Source: Dasania phycosphaerae (GTDB lineage Bacteria > Pseudomonadota > Gammaproteobacteria > Pseudomonadales > Dasaniaceae). Taken from it: a stretch of 64,000 nt of DNA. Below, in pieces: positions 9,169 through 16,827 of the stretch. Numbering within the stretch: the stretch's first letter is position 1; every line of letters starts with the position of its first letter. The notes beneath the pieces are model-generated. The model had not been told where the DNA came from, made no database searches, and saw nothing but the letters and a program-made list of their open reading frames with translations. The position numbers and the translations under genes are program-made. The DNA lies in assembly GCF_026891035.1 (NCBI RefSeq), contig NZ_JAPTGG010000001.1, positions 372,001 through 436,000 on the forward strand, in the 5' to 3' direction.

Positions 9169-9391
9169 GTATGTGGGGTGTGGGGGTAGTTTATTGTTAA
9201 GGCTGCGGACTATGGTACTTGCTTAACCTCGCCATCAGTCATGCCGGGCTGAGACCCTGCATCTATTATCTTTGAATTTATTCGTCATGCCTGCGTACAA
9301 GGTGAATTGCGCAGCAAGAGAGGGCACCCTGGGACGGGCCGGTATCTATGATTTTGTTTTTTTATTAGTAATTATTTGATACTTGCCATTT
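9169..9391. other. non-coding spacer before the structured repeat
   Basis: I see no gene here. The segment at 9236-9300 has scraps (CATGCCGGGCTGAGA, CGTCATGCCTGCG) that resemble the complete REP-like palindrome at 10744-10763, so it may hold a decayed copy of that element. Confidence 0.4.
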
Positions 9392-9633
9392 GTTTCGCCT
9401 TGCCGGGCGATAAGGGGCCTTTGCATGCCCAAAGGCCCCTTAACCCCAAAGGGCACCCCTAGTCCGTCGTCGGCTGCGCCGATGCCCTGCGCTACTCGAA
9501 AAACTAACGGCCGCTGCGCAACTCACAAAAAACGATACTCAATCGTTTTTTGCTCGGACAGTGCTCGCTGCTTCGCGCCGTTATTTTCCTCCGTTGCTCG
9601 GCGACTCCCAAGGGGAATCTGGGTGCTTCGTAG
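9392..9633 (+). repeat. left arm of an imperfect inverted repeat (~242 bp, structured)
   Basis: This arm matches the reverse complement of 10451-10694. The best-conserved blocks are GGGCACCCCTAGTCCGTCGT near 9451 and CCGTTGCTCGGCGACTCCCA near 9591. It folds into stacked hairpins: 9412-9441 (12-bp stem), 9527-9551 (10-bp stem, 5-base loop), and an enclosing stem TAACGGC at 9505-9511 with GCCGTTA at 9577-9583. The partner arm keeps the same stems with different bases. A short open frame through this arm has no protein-like features and I do not call it a gene. The arm lies 149 bases before the start of the gene at 9782. Confidence 0.85.
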
Positions 9634-9781
9634 CGAGATTGGCTGGGCATAGAGATTAAAGGCTGCAATCGTGAATAATTTACAGAATAATGACTAGTTC
9701 TAAACGTTTAAAAGTGTGTATATTGAGGCATAAGATCTAGGCATGGACATTCTAATTAATACAATTGTTAAACGGTAAAGC

Positions 9782-10378
9782 ATGGAAATCAGAGCTCGCA
9801 GAGAATATGCTTCGATGATGCGGGAGTGTCGCTATCGGGTCGAAACACTGCGTGACTTCACGTCCGGAAAAACGCATTGCACCTATCTACAAACAACGAT
9901 TGAATCGGAAGCTCTTCAATTGCGAAAATTGCTTGAGCTAATTGCGTTCTCATCGCTTGTGTCATACCAAAATGCCTACCGCACTGTGAGAAGCGATATT
10001 GCGAAGGATTGGCACGCAGCAAGGATCTTACGCAAGATTGAGGACATCAACCCTGAATTCTATCCAGTTCCAGTAGATGGCTTCAATAAGCAAAGCTGGA
10101 CTAAAGTACAAAGCGGGTACCTCACTAGAAAGCAGTTCGAACGGTTATATGATAAATGTGGGGCAATGCTTCACTCTCAAAATCCCTTTTCAAAAGGGAA
10201 AAGTTCATTAGCCTTCCATAAAAAAGTACCTGAATATTTAGATAGGATTGAAACCCTATTGTCAGAGCATTTGGTGGAACTTGCGGAATCACAAGATCTC
10301 ATTCACGTGATCGCTCCGATGGAAGAAAATGCACCAATTCAAGTCCGATACTTAGTGCGGAAAACGAGGCACGCTTAA
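9782..10378 (+). CDS. accessory protein of unknown function between inverted repeats
   Basis: The 198-residue protein is not one I can name. It is soluble, rich in charged helices, and has no signal peptide. ESEALQLRKLLELIAFSSLV and ERLYDKCGAMLHSQNPF stand out as possible signature segments; I have a faint sense that proteins of this pattern recur near mobile DNA, but cannot support it. Codon use differs from the neighbours: it uses TTG, CTT, ACG and TCG freely and almost avoids the CTA that surrounding genes favour, which suggests acquisition from elsewhere. It is framed by inverted 242/244-bp repeats, so it may be cargo of a mobile or recombining unit. No transposase or integrase gene is present. 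Confidence 0.6.
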   Translation: MEIRARREYASMMRECRYRVETLRDFTSGKTHCTYLQTTIESEALQLRKLLELIAFSSLVSYQNAYRTVRSDIAKDWHAARILRKIEDINPEFYPVPVDGFNKQSWTKVQSGYLTRKQFERLYDKCGAMLHSQNPFSKGKSSLAFHKKVPEYLDRIETLLSEHLVELAESQDLIHVIAPMEENAPIQVRYLVRKTRHA

Positions 10379-10450
10379 GACCAAGGGCTCAGAGTCGTTG
10401 AAAAACACCCAACAGCAATAACACCTCCACACTATCCCACCACAAATCAA

Positions 10451-10694
10451 CTACGAAGCCCCCGAATTCCCCTTGGGAGTCGCCGAGCAACGGAGATTTT
10501 TAACGGGACGAAGTAGTGACGGATGTCTGAGTATTTTTTGATTAAGTATCAAAAAATGCGAGTTCCGGAACGACCGTTAAAAATTGAGTAGCACAGGGAA
10601 TCGGCGTAGCCGACGACGGACTAGGGTGCCCTTTCTTTTGGTTCTGTTTTCTTTGGGCAAACAAAGAAAATGAACCCGCCCAGCGAGGCGGAAC
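10451..10694 (-). repeat. right arm of the imperfect inverted repeat (~244 bp, structured)
   Basis: Read on the minus strand, this arm aligns along its whole length with 9392-9633. Its stems are TTTTTAACGG (10497-10506) with CCGTTAAAAA (10574-10583), ATTTTTTGAT (10533-10542) with ATCAAAAAAT (10548-10557), and TTTTCTTTG (10647-10655) with CAAAGAAAA (10662-10670). Each has a positional counterpart in the left arm built from different bases. The outer end (GGTTCATTTTCTTTGTTTGC on the minus strand) resembles a repeat I recall seeing scattered in many gammaproteobacterial genomes. That is memory, not a database result. Confidence 0.85.
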
Positions 10695-10743
10695 GGCAGC
10701 GCATAACAACAATCAAACCTCAAACCTAAAACCTAAAACATGG

Positions 10744-10763
10744 ATGCCGGCGTGTGCCGGCAT
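10744..10763. repeat. REP-like palindrome
   Basis: ATGCCGGC and GCCGGCAT are perfect inverted repeats around a GTGT loop, flanked by GG and GAC. Short palindromes of this kind are common dispersed intergenic elements in proteobacteria. It could also add to termination of the leftward gene at 10843-13728. Confidence 0.6.
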
Positions 10764-10786
10764 GACAAAATACACTCCCCACATAC

Positions 10787-10813
10787 AAAAACGGCCCCAA
10801 ATCAGGAGCCGTT
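10787..10813 (-). terminator. terminator of the VWA gene
   Basis: Read leftward, AACGGCtCC pairs with GGgGCCGTT with one internal mismatch and is followed by TTTT, 30 bases beyond the stop codon of the leftward gene. Confidence 0.65.
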
Positions 10814-10842
10814 ACAAACACCAAAATAATCAAACCATCAAA

Positions 10843-13728
10843 CTACCCCCGCTTGCGATAACAACACCACAAACCCAACAGCAACAAAGCAATCACCACT
10901 GCCCATAACCATTTTAAAATATGGCAGGGTATGCAATCTTCTTCGCGCTCTGGTGGTTTAGGTGGCAACAAACTCACATAGCGGGTTGCCTCCCTGGGGG
11001 CAAGTTCACCGCGCTCGTTATAACCCTGGCCTTTATAAAAAATCTTATAACTACCGGCCTCGGCGGTTTGAGTAAAGCTGGTGGTGAAGGTGGCATCACC
11101 GGCTTCGCTATCAGTGTGAGTGCCATCATCATAAAGATTTAACGGGCCATACACTGTACCTGAAGGTGAGGTGATGGTAACCCTAGCTTGCGCATTGGGG
11201 GCCGGCCAAGCTCTATCGCTAAAGCTAGCGCTTAAGTTAAGAGTGGCACCGGGTTGGCTGCTAGAGGCTACCGCGCTAACGGCCATGCGATAGTCGGATG
11301 ATACCGCTGCAGCAAAACCTATGGGCACTATGCCCGCACCGGGGTTGTACACGCCATCGCTAGTGCCTTGCGAATAACCATGGCTAGTTGTACCCGGTAC
11401 TTTTTTAGGTAGGCCTTTGGCGGTTAAGCGCAGCTGCCACACGCCTACATAGTCGCTGGCTTGAGCCAAGCTGGGGAATACCACTCGCACTAACCTATAG
11501 GTATCTCTAGTTAGCTCATGCACGGCTACGCCGCCTATGGATACTCCCGGGGTGATGATTTGGCCGGTGGGGCTAATCAACTCCAAGGCATAGTAGGGCC
11601 GCAACGCAGGCACATCTAACACTAAGAATGTGGCGCTTTTATCAGAGCTGGTAATCGCCGCCTGTTGCACCACTATGGGCGCGGTGTTGTTAAGGTTAAC
11701 TGGCACGGTGGGGTCTACCACTAATTCCATGCCGGTGGCGTTGGCAAAAATTTTGAAGTAGAAAGCTTCTAAATCAAAAATACTGGTGCCGCTTAAATCA
11801 TCCGCCACTTGATGGTAGCCGTTGGTGATATTGGTAATGGCCTGCAATTTGTCGGGCTCTATATTGCTGCCCAAACCTATGCTGTACATTTTAATATCGG
11901 GGTCATTGGTTTTAACGATTTCCACCGAAGGCACTATGCGTGGGTCGACGTTTTCTTTGCCGTCGGTCATCACCACCATTACATGCTTACGACTACTGGG
12001 TGAGCCTGCCAGCATGGTACCGGCGCGCTGTATGGCACCACCTATGCCGGTGTTGCCTCCTGCGGTGAGACCATCAATAGCGTTATGTGCATCGGTGACT
12101 TGCATCCCTTGCAGGGTATCCAAGGCTAGCAATTGGCTATTGTTTTCGTTGTATTCCACCAAGCCTAATTTATCGGCATCGGCTGCGGGCAAACCATCAG
12201 AGCGCTGGGCAATTAAATCGGTAAACAAATTAGCTGCACGCTTCATAGCCGAGAGTTTAGTGCCGGCAGTACCGGCGGCATCATTCATGCTGCCACTGCG
12301 GTCTAACACCGGCACGGCATCTATGGGTATGGGCGGTATGCCCTCGCCCATCAAGGTGACTATATCTTCGGGGTTGGTGGGGTCGTCACCACTCACCCGC
12401 ATTTGCATGTTGTAGTTGCCTGTGGCCAAAGGCTCAAACACCTGCCTAAATACTGCCTCGCCACCGGGGGCGACTACAGTGGCACCCACTTCGCGGTTGG
12501 ACCACTGCGGCGCATCGGCAGCCAAGGGTAAGATATCAGCCACTGTTAGGTTGAGGTTAGCATCACCGGCGTTGCGCACAATAATGGCCTTGGTAAAGGC
12601 AAAACCCAGTTCCACCTGATGGTAATCCAACACCGTGTCATCCAATAACATACGAGGTTCGGGATGGTGTGCCACTGCGGTAAAGGGGCATAGTTTAACT
12701 GGCTCGTCGGGGTCGTTGGAGTCTATGCGCAGCTGGCCGCTATAAGTTGCTTCGCCACCGGCATTGGGCGCGGTAAAGGTCATCGCCACACTGCGCGAGC
12801 CACTGTTTAAAGGCGCTAAACTGGGCGCACCGTTAAGCGCAAAAGGTGCTAGGGGAGAGAGGTTAACCACCTGCACGTTGCTAATCACCAACGGCGCGGT
12901 GCCAGTATTGGAATAGCTACGGCTGATATTAATCGTTTCCGAAGTCGTCCAATCAGCGGTGCCTAAATTGGGATTACCGGTACAGCTAATATTAGGCACC
13001 GGCAACTCTACGGTGCAATTGACGGTTGCCGTAGGCGAAGCCACCGCAACGGAAGGATTACTACCAGTCACGGTAATAGTAGAGCCAAATACACCTGCGG
13101 CTGGCCCCGCATTACAACGCACGTTAAAACTAGCTGGCGCAGTGCCACTGGGGGCCGCGCCAACTATAGAAAAATGCGCGGGGTCAGAAAATGTCACACC
13201 AGTAATGGTCACCGGCAAATCGCCGGTAGAGACTATGCTAAACAGTTGATTAGCTGAGTTATTACCTGCCAGCACGGTACCAAAATTATGGCTGCCAGGG
13301 CTAAGACTAATCGAAGCCGTGCGGTTGTACTCTATGGTATAGCTGCCTACCCCCATACCAAAATAGGTGGTACTAATAATATAAGTACCCGCATTCAAAA
13401 ACATTTCACCCGAGTTAAAACCACTGTTTAAACTTGTTGAAAGTGCAATTTGATTAAGCGACTGCCCCGATTGGTGCAAGTAAAAATCATTGCCCTCGGT
13501 GGGCATAGAGGGGTTGTAGTTTGCCGTCCACCGTATTGTTTGATTAGTGGCTATGGTAAAAGTATCGGTGCCACCCACCGAGTAGGTATTGTCTGGATTT
13601 TTAGATTTAGTTGCCGTAATACTATCAGCGGCAAAAAGAGTACTGGAGCCTAGCAGCACCAGCATGGCTAGCAAGGCAAAACATAAGCCCCCCAGCCGTT
13701 TTATTGTTATACCACTATGAAAGTCCAT
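10843..13728 (-). CDS. large exported VWA-domain protein with Ig-like repeats and C-terminal anchor
   Basis: The 961-residue protein begins with an export signal (hydrophobic core LCFALLAMLVLLGSS, cleavage near LFAADS). Residues about 135-465 form three similar beta-rich modules (for example SLSPGSHNFGTVLAGNNSAN), the choice-of-anchor D / ASH type. A von Willebrand A domain follows with an intact metal site: DRSGS at 476-480, the GGNTGIGG Thr, and the Asp of VMTDGKEN. After another beta-rich part comes a Cys pair (CIPC), a membrane segment and a basic end (CCYRKRG). The build suggests a cell-envelope adhesion or complex-forming protein, Mg2+-dependent at the VWA site. It is transcribed alone, with its own terminator, and AGAAGG precedes the ATG. 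The ligand is unknown. Confidence 0.85.
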   Translation of the reverse strand: MDFHSGITIKRLGGLCFALLAMLVLLGSSTLFAADSITATKSKNPDNTYSVGGTDTFTIATNQTIRWTANYNPSMPTEGNDFYLHQSGQSLNQIALSTSLNSGFNSGEMFLNAGTYIISTTYFGMGVGSYTIEYNRTASISLSPGSHNFGTVLAGNNSANQLFSIVSTGDLPVTITGVTFSDPAHFSIVGAAPSGTAPASFNVRCNAGPAAGVFGSTITVTGSNPSVAVASPTATVNCTVELPVPNISCTGNPNLGTADWTTSETINISRSYSNTGTAPLVISNVQVVNLSPLAPFALNGAPSLAPLNSGSRSVAMTFTAPNAGGEATYSGQLRIDSNDPDEPVKLCPFTAVAHHPEPRMLLDDTVLDYHQVELGFAFTKAIIVRNAGDANLNLTVADILPLAADAPQWSNREVGATVVAPGGEAVFRQVFEPLATGNYNMQMRVSGDDPTNPEDIVTLMGEGIPPIPIDAVPVLDRSGSMNDAAGTAGTKLSAMKRAANLFTDLIAQRSDGLPAADADKLGLVEYNENNSQLLALDTLQGMQVTDAHNAIDGLTAGGNTGIGGAIQRAGTMLAGSPSSRKHVMVVMTDGKENVDPRIVPSVEIVKTNDPDIKMYSIGLGSNIEPDKLQAITNITNGYHQVADDLSGTSIFDLEAFYFKIFANATGMELVVDPTVPVNLNNTAPIVVQQAAITSSDKSATFLVLDVPALRPYYALELISPTGQIITPGVSIGGVAVHELTRDTYRLVRVVFPSLAQASDYVGVWQLRLTAKGLPKKVPGTTSHGYSQGTSDGVYNPGAGIVPIGFAAAVSSDYRMAVSAVASSSQPGATLNLSASFSDRAWPAPNAQARVTITSPSGTVYGPLNLYDDGTHTDSEAGDATFTTSFTQTAEAGSYKIFYKGQGYNERGELAPREATRYVSLLPPKPPEREEDCIPCHILKWLWAVVIALLLLGLWCCYRKRG

Positions 13729-14037
13729 GACCTTCTCCCTGTAAATTCGTCATTGAAACCATTCTCGGTAGCCCTATGACTATCGAGCCTATAGAACCTG
13801 ACACTGCGCTGCTTCAGTGAGCACAACATTACCCGGCATTAGTTAGCTGCCGAGCAAACAACAAGTGGCATTTAGCCTAATTAATATACCAGCGTCAATA
13901 ACGGAAAGGATTAGCGGCGACGGTAAAACAAGCAAGCAAAGGCTAGTGGGTATAAGGATTCGATAAACTAAAATATAGCGCGCCAAAGATAGCTACCATG
14001 GCTTTACAGCTACAGCCTTAGCCCTATTAGTGTGCAG
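13729..14037. other. intergenic region upstream of the VWA gene
   Basis: These 309 bases separate two leftward genes. They should hold the promoter of the VWA gene at their left end and the 3' region of the J-domain gene at the right. I see no convincing promoter boxes, RNA gene or small coding frame. Confidence 0.4.
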
Positions 14038-14643
14038 TTAATTAAGCACTTGCGCCAACACTTCAAAGGCGGACCTAAGGGCAATAAACTGCTCATGGTC
14101 GCCGCCATGATCGGGGTGATATTGCTTGGCCAAACGCCTGTACGCTAGCTTTACCTCTTGCCAGCTGGCGTCTACCGGTAAACCCAACTGCTGGTAAGCC
14201 TCCACCTGTTTATCCTCTGCCAAATAGCGCTGCCAAAAGCCGGTAAGCAATTGCTGCACATCGCCCTCATCGGTATCAGCCAAATTAGACAAATCCCCGT
14301 AGTACTCCGCCAGCGCCGGTGACTCCAACACATCCGCTAAGCTGCTGCCATGGCTGGCGGCCAAGGGGGCTAACTGTATACACAAAGGGGATATCTGCAG
14401 ATGCAGGCCATCGGCTAGTAACTGCTGCTGCAGCTGGTATAAAGCGTTCATAATCAAAAAATGGCGGCGAAACAAAGCCAAGTCGTTAGAAGCCGCTGTA
14501 GCCCCTAGCCCCGCCACCTGCAGCCCATCAAACTCGCCCTGCTGCTGTAAAGCAGTCAGCAGCTCATGCTCAGTCACCGCGGCGCGCTGCTGTTTTATAA
14601 AATGCAAAATAGGGATGATTAGGGGGTTGTGCACTATAGCCAT
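14038..14643 (-). CDS. DnaJ-related protein with C-terminal J domain
   Basis: The 201-residue protein has its J domain at the C-terminus, about residues 145-200, with LAYRRLAKQYHPDHGGDHEQ including the HPD tripeptide that stimulates DnaK ATPase. The first 140 residues match the layout of the DnaJ-related N-terminal domain found in gammaproteobacteria. There is no Gly/Phe or zinc-finger region, so it is not the general chaperone DnaJ but a specialised co-chaperone. Its client is unknown. It is a single leftward gene, divergent from yaiI. Confidence 0.82.
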   Translation of the reverse strand: MAIVHNPLIIPILHFIKQQRAAVTEHELLTALQQQGEFDGLQVAGLGATAASNDLALFRRHFLIMNALYQLQQQLLADGLHLQISPLCIQLAPLAASHGSSLADVLESPALAEYYGDLSNLADTDEGDVQQLLTGFWQRYLAEDKQVEAYQQLGLPVDASWQEVKLAYRRLAKQYHPDHGGDHEQFIALRSAFEVLAQVLN

Positions 14644-14794
14644 TCAAGCCTGCTTACTGTAGTAAGAGTTACCATTAAAGGGTGAGTTGGGATAGGCAAA
14701 AAAAGATAACACAAAGCCACACTATAAATTGCTTTATTTCAGCTTTTGCTAAAAAATAGCGGCCCTTAAAAAGCACTAAGTAATTGGAACTGAG

Positions 14795-15244
14795 ATGCAT
14801 ATTTGGGTTGATGCCGATGCCTGCCCCAAGGCCATTAAAGAGATACTCTATAAAGCCGCCAACCGCAGCCAGCTAGCACTAACCCTAGTGGCTAATCACG
14901 CCCTGAGCACACCGCCCTCGCCTTATATAAAGAGCATACAGGTGGCCTCGGGTTTTGATGTAGCCGACAATTATATAGCGCAACAGGCGCAGCCGGGCGA
15001 CATAGTGATTACCGCCGACATACCGCTGGCCGCCGATGTGGTGGCCAAGGGAGCCTACGGCATAAACCCGCGGGGTGAGCTATACACCGAGCAAAATATA
15101 CAACAGCGGCTAACTATGCGTAATTTTATGGAGGAAATGCGCAGCACTGGCCAAGCCAGCGGCGGGCCGCCGCCACTAGATAACCGCGACAAGCAAAGCT
15201 TTGCCAACAGCTTAGACAGGCTGTTAAGCAAAGCCCAAAAATAA
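14795..15244 (+). CDS. yaiI: YaiI/YqxD family protein (UPF0178)
   Basis: At 149 residues with the start IWVDADACPKAIKEIL, the block GDIVITADIPLAADVVAKGA, the segment NPRGELYTEQNI and the end RDKQSFANSLDRLL, this is a full-length UPF0178 member. The fold is related to PIN/NYN-like nucleases, with acidic residues DADACP and TADIPLA at the putative active site. Its biochemical role is not established. It heads a short rightward run with ppnP (25 bases on) and ychJ. Confidence 0.9.
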   Translation: MHIWVDADACPKAIKEILYKAANRSQLALTLVANHALSTPPSPYIKSIQVASGFDVADNYIAQQAQPGDIVITADIPLAADVVAKGAYGINPRGELYTEQNIQQRLTMRNFMEEMRSTGQASGGPPPLDNRDKQSFANSLDRLLSKAQK

Positions 15245-15268
15245 CCTCTACTGGAGTTAACTAAGCTC

Positions 15269-15550
15269 ATGTTTAAAATTAACGAATACTTTGAAGGCAA
15301 AGTTGCCTCTATAGCCTTTCAAACCTCTAACCTGCCTGCAACTGTGGGCGTTATGGCTATAGGCAGCTATAAGTTTGGCACTACCCAAAAAGAAGTGATG
15401 ACGGTAGTGAGCGGCGACTTAACCGTAAAGTTAGAGGGCGATAGTGAGTGGGTTAACTACCAAGCTGGTGAAAGCTTTACCATTACCGCCAACTCATCCT
15501 TTGAAGTCAAAGTGATGGTAGAAACCGCCTACCTATGTACCTATGAATAA
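15269..15550 (+). CDS. ppnP: pyrimidine/purine nucleoside phosphorylase PpnP
   Basis: The 93-residue single-domain cupin matches YaiE/PpnP throughout: N-terminal FKINEYFEGKVASIAFQ, centre TVGVMAIGSYKFGTTQKEVM and end VMVETAYLCTYE. The family cleaves purine and pyrimidine nucleosides with phosphate to free bases and ribose 1-phosphate, working in the cytoplasm for nucleoside salvage. GGAG lies 13 bases before the ATG. It is 25 bases after yaiI and probably shares its transcript. Confidence 0.92.
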   Translation: MFKINEYFEGKVASIAFQTSNLPATVGVMAIGSYKFGTTQKEVMTVVSGDLTVKLEGDSEWVNYQAGESFTITANSSFEVKVMVETAYLCTYE

Positions 15551-15616
15551 GGGCCAGCGCTAAATGACACAGGTTGAACTAAGCTATCAAGCAACTCAGC
15601 TAAGAGCTAGCATGTA

Positions 15617-16108
15617 ATGACTACAGCCACAGCCTTATGCCCTTGCGGCAGCAACAAAAACTTTGCCGACTGCTGCCAGCCTTTACTCGCCGGCGAACAA
15701 CAAGCCGAAACCGCCGAGCAGCTGATGCGCTCGCGCTACAGTGCTTTTTGCCAGCACGATGTAGACTACCTGATTGCCACCCATCACCCCTCTAAACATG
15801 AGCACGATGACAAAGAGCAACTCAGGCAAACCCTAGCCAGCTGCCGCTGGCTACAATTAAAAATAGTGCAAGCACTGCAAGGCCAAGCCGATGATGATAG
15901 CGGCACGGTAGAGTTTATTGCCGTATACGAAGAGAATAAGCAACTTTTTCAGCTCTGCGAAAAATCCAGCTTTATTAAAGAAGATGGCCGCTGGTATTAC
16001 TTAGACGGTATTATTTCTAATAGCCACCAGGCTCACGCGGCCAAACTGGGGCGCAACGATCCCTGCTGGTGTGGCAGTGGCAAAAAATTTAAAAAATGTC
16101 ATGGTTAA
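15617..16108 (+). CDS. ychJ: YchJ-like SEC-C motif protein
   Basis: The 163-residue protein has Cys-rich zinc-binding motifs at both ends: CPCGSNKNFADCCQPLL near the N-terminus and NDPCWCGSGKKFKKCHG at the C-terminus. The centre (EQLMRSRYSAF and GTVEFIAVY) is the NTF2-like YchJ fold. The SEC-C motif is the one at the SecA C-terminus, but this is not SecA. The function of YchJ proteins is unknown; metal binding is well supported. It is the last gene of the yaiI-ppnP run and converges on the SCO gene. Confidence 0.9.
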   Translation: MTTATALCPCGSNKNFADCCQPLLAGEQQAETAEQLMRSRYSAFCQHDVDYLIATHHPSKHEHDDKEQLRQTLASCRWLQLKIVQALQGQADDDSGTVEFIAVYEENKQLFQLCEKSSFIKEDGRWYYLDGIISNSHQAHAAKLGRNDPCWCGSGKKFKKCHG

Positions 16109-16122
16109 TCAGTCGTTAGTAA

Positions 16123-16154
16123 GCAGTCGCTAGAAACTATGAACTAGCGACTGC
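16123..16154. terminator. hairpin between convergent ychJ and SCO genes
   Basis: GCAGTCGCTAG pairs perfectly with CTAGCGACTGC around a 10-base loop. The right half overlaps the SCO stop codon. There is no long T run, so efficient factor-independent termination is doubtful. Confidence 0.5.
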
Positions 16155-16824
16155 CCGCCAAAAACGCTCTTATTTTTTTATAGTCCTGATACAGTATTTC
16201 GCTATCAAAATTCTGCACCCCGCTGCGGCTTTGTTGCGGTTTAAATATAGCTTGCAGCCTGCCCTGGGGGTTTATTAAATACATATACACACTATGGCTG
16301 ACGCTATAGGCTTTGGGGTTAGCCACAGCTTGCGATTTAATTTCTTTAGCTATGCCTAAGCTTTGTTCAAAAGCCTGAGCTGCTTCATCGGGCCTAGGTG
16401 CCAGGCCTTTAATAGCCAAGGGGAAGTAAGCTAAGTATTGCTGCAATTGCTGTGGCGTATCGCGCTGGGGGTCTAGGGTATAAAACGCGAAGTTCAGTTC
16501 TTCAGGCTCACTGTCTTGGGCTAATTGCTGCTCAAACTTTACCAGGCTGGCCAGGGTGGTGGGGCATATATCGGGGCAATAGGTATAACCTACTGACAGC
16601 ATTAACCAGCCTCCCTTTAGTTGCGCGGGGGTAAACGCCGCCCCCTGCTCATCCACTAAATTAAAATTGGCCAACTTTTTAGGCTGAGGCAAGTACACCG
16701 CCGATTGCAATTCAGGCGCTGCACTAGGTTTTAACAACAGGCCAAAAGCCAACAATAGGCTCAGCACCAGTGTTATTAGCAAACCTATAGCCAGTTTAAT
16801 TTTAAGCCTATTGCGGGCTAACAT
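16144..16824 (-). CDS. SCO1/SenC family copper protein for cytochrome oxidase assembly
   Basis: The 226-residue protein has an N-terminal membrane anchor (about 9-32) and a periplasmic thioredoxin-like domain. The copper ligands are visible: CPDIC in VGYTYCPDICPTTLAS (CxxxC) and the distal His in YSVSHSVYMYLIN. FYTLDPQRDTPQQLQQYL is the typical SCO block. SCO proteins deliver or reduce copper for the CuA site of cytochrome oxidase subunit II. Lying 4 bases after the heme o synthase gene at the end of the cox operon supports exactly that role. Confidence 0.92.
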   Translation of the reverse strand: MLARNRLKIKLAIGLLITLVLSLLLAFGLLLKPSAAPELQSAVYLPQPKKLANFNLVDEQGAAFTPAQLKGGWLMLSVGYTYCPDICPTTLASLVKFEQQLAQDSEPEELNFAFYTLDPQRDTPQQLQQYLAYFPLAIKGLAPRPDEAAQAFEQSLGIAKEIKSQAVANPKAYSVSHSVYMYLINPQGRLQAIFKPQQSRSGVQNFDSEILYQDYKKIRAFLAGSR

Positions 16825-16827
16825 AAG

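Noticed and set aside
9383..9652. 89-codon open frame in the left inverted repeat arm
   Set aside because: It lies wholly in a structured repeat, and the other arm does not preserve the frame.
9392..10694. Insertion sequence with terminal inverted repeats
   Set aside because: The enclosed protein has no transposase motif, the arms are far longer and more structured than IS ends, and I could not see target-site duplications.
9392..10694. Integron cassette with attC sites
   Set aside because: attC sites would be in direct orientation, and I see no integron integrase or core-site sequence.
11809..12415. Rightward open frames inside the VWA gene
   Set aside because: They are opposite a frame with a clear domain structure and show no family features.
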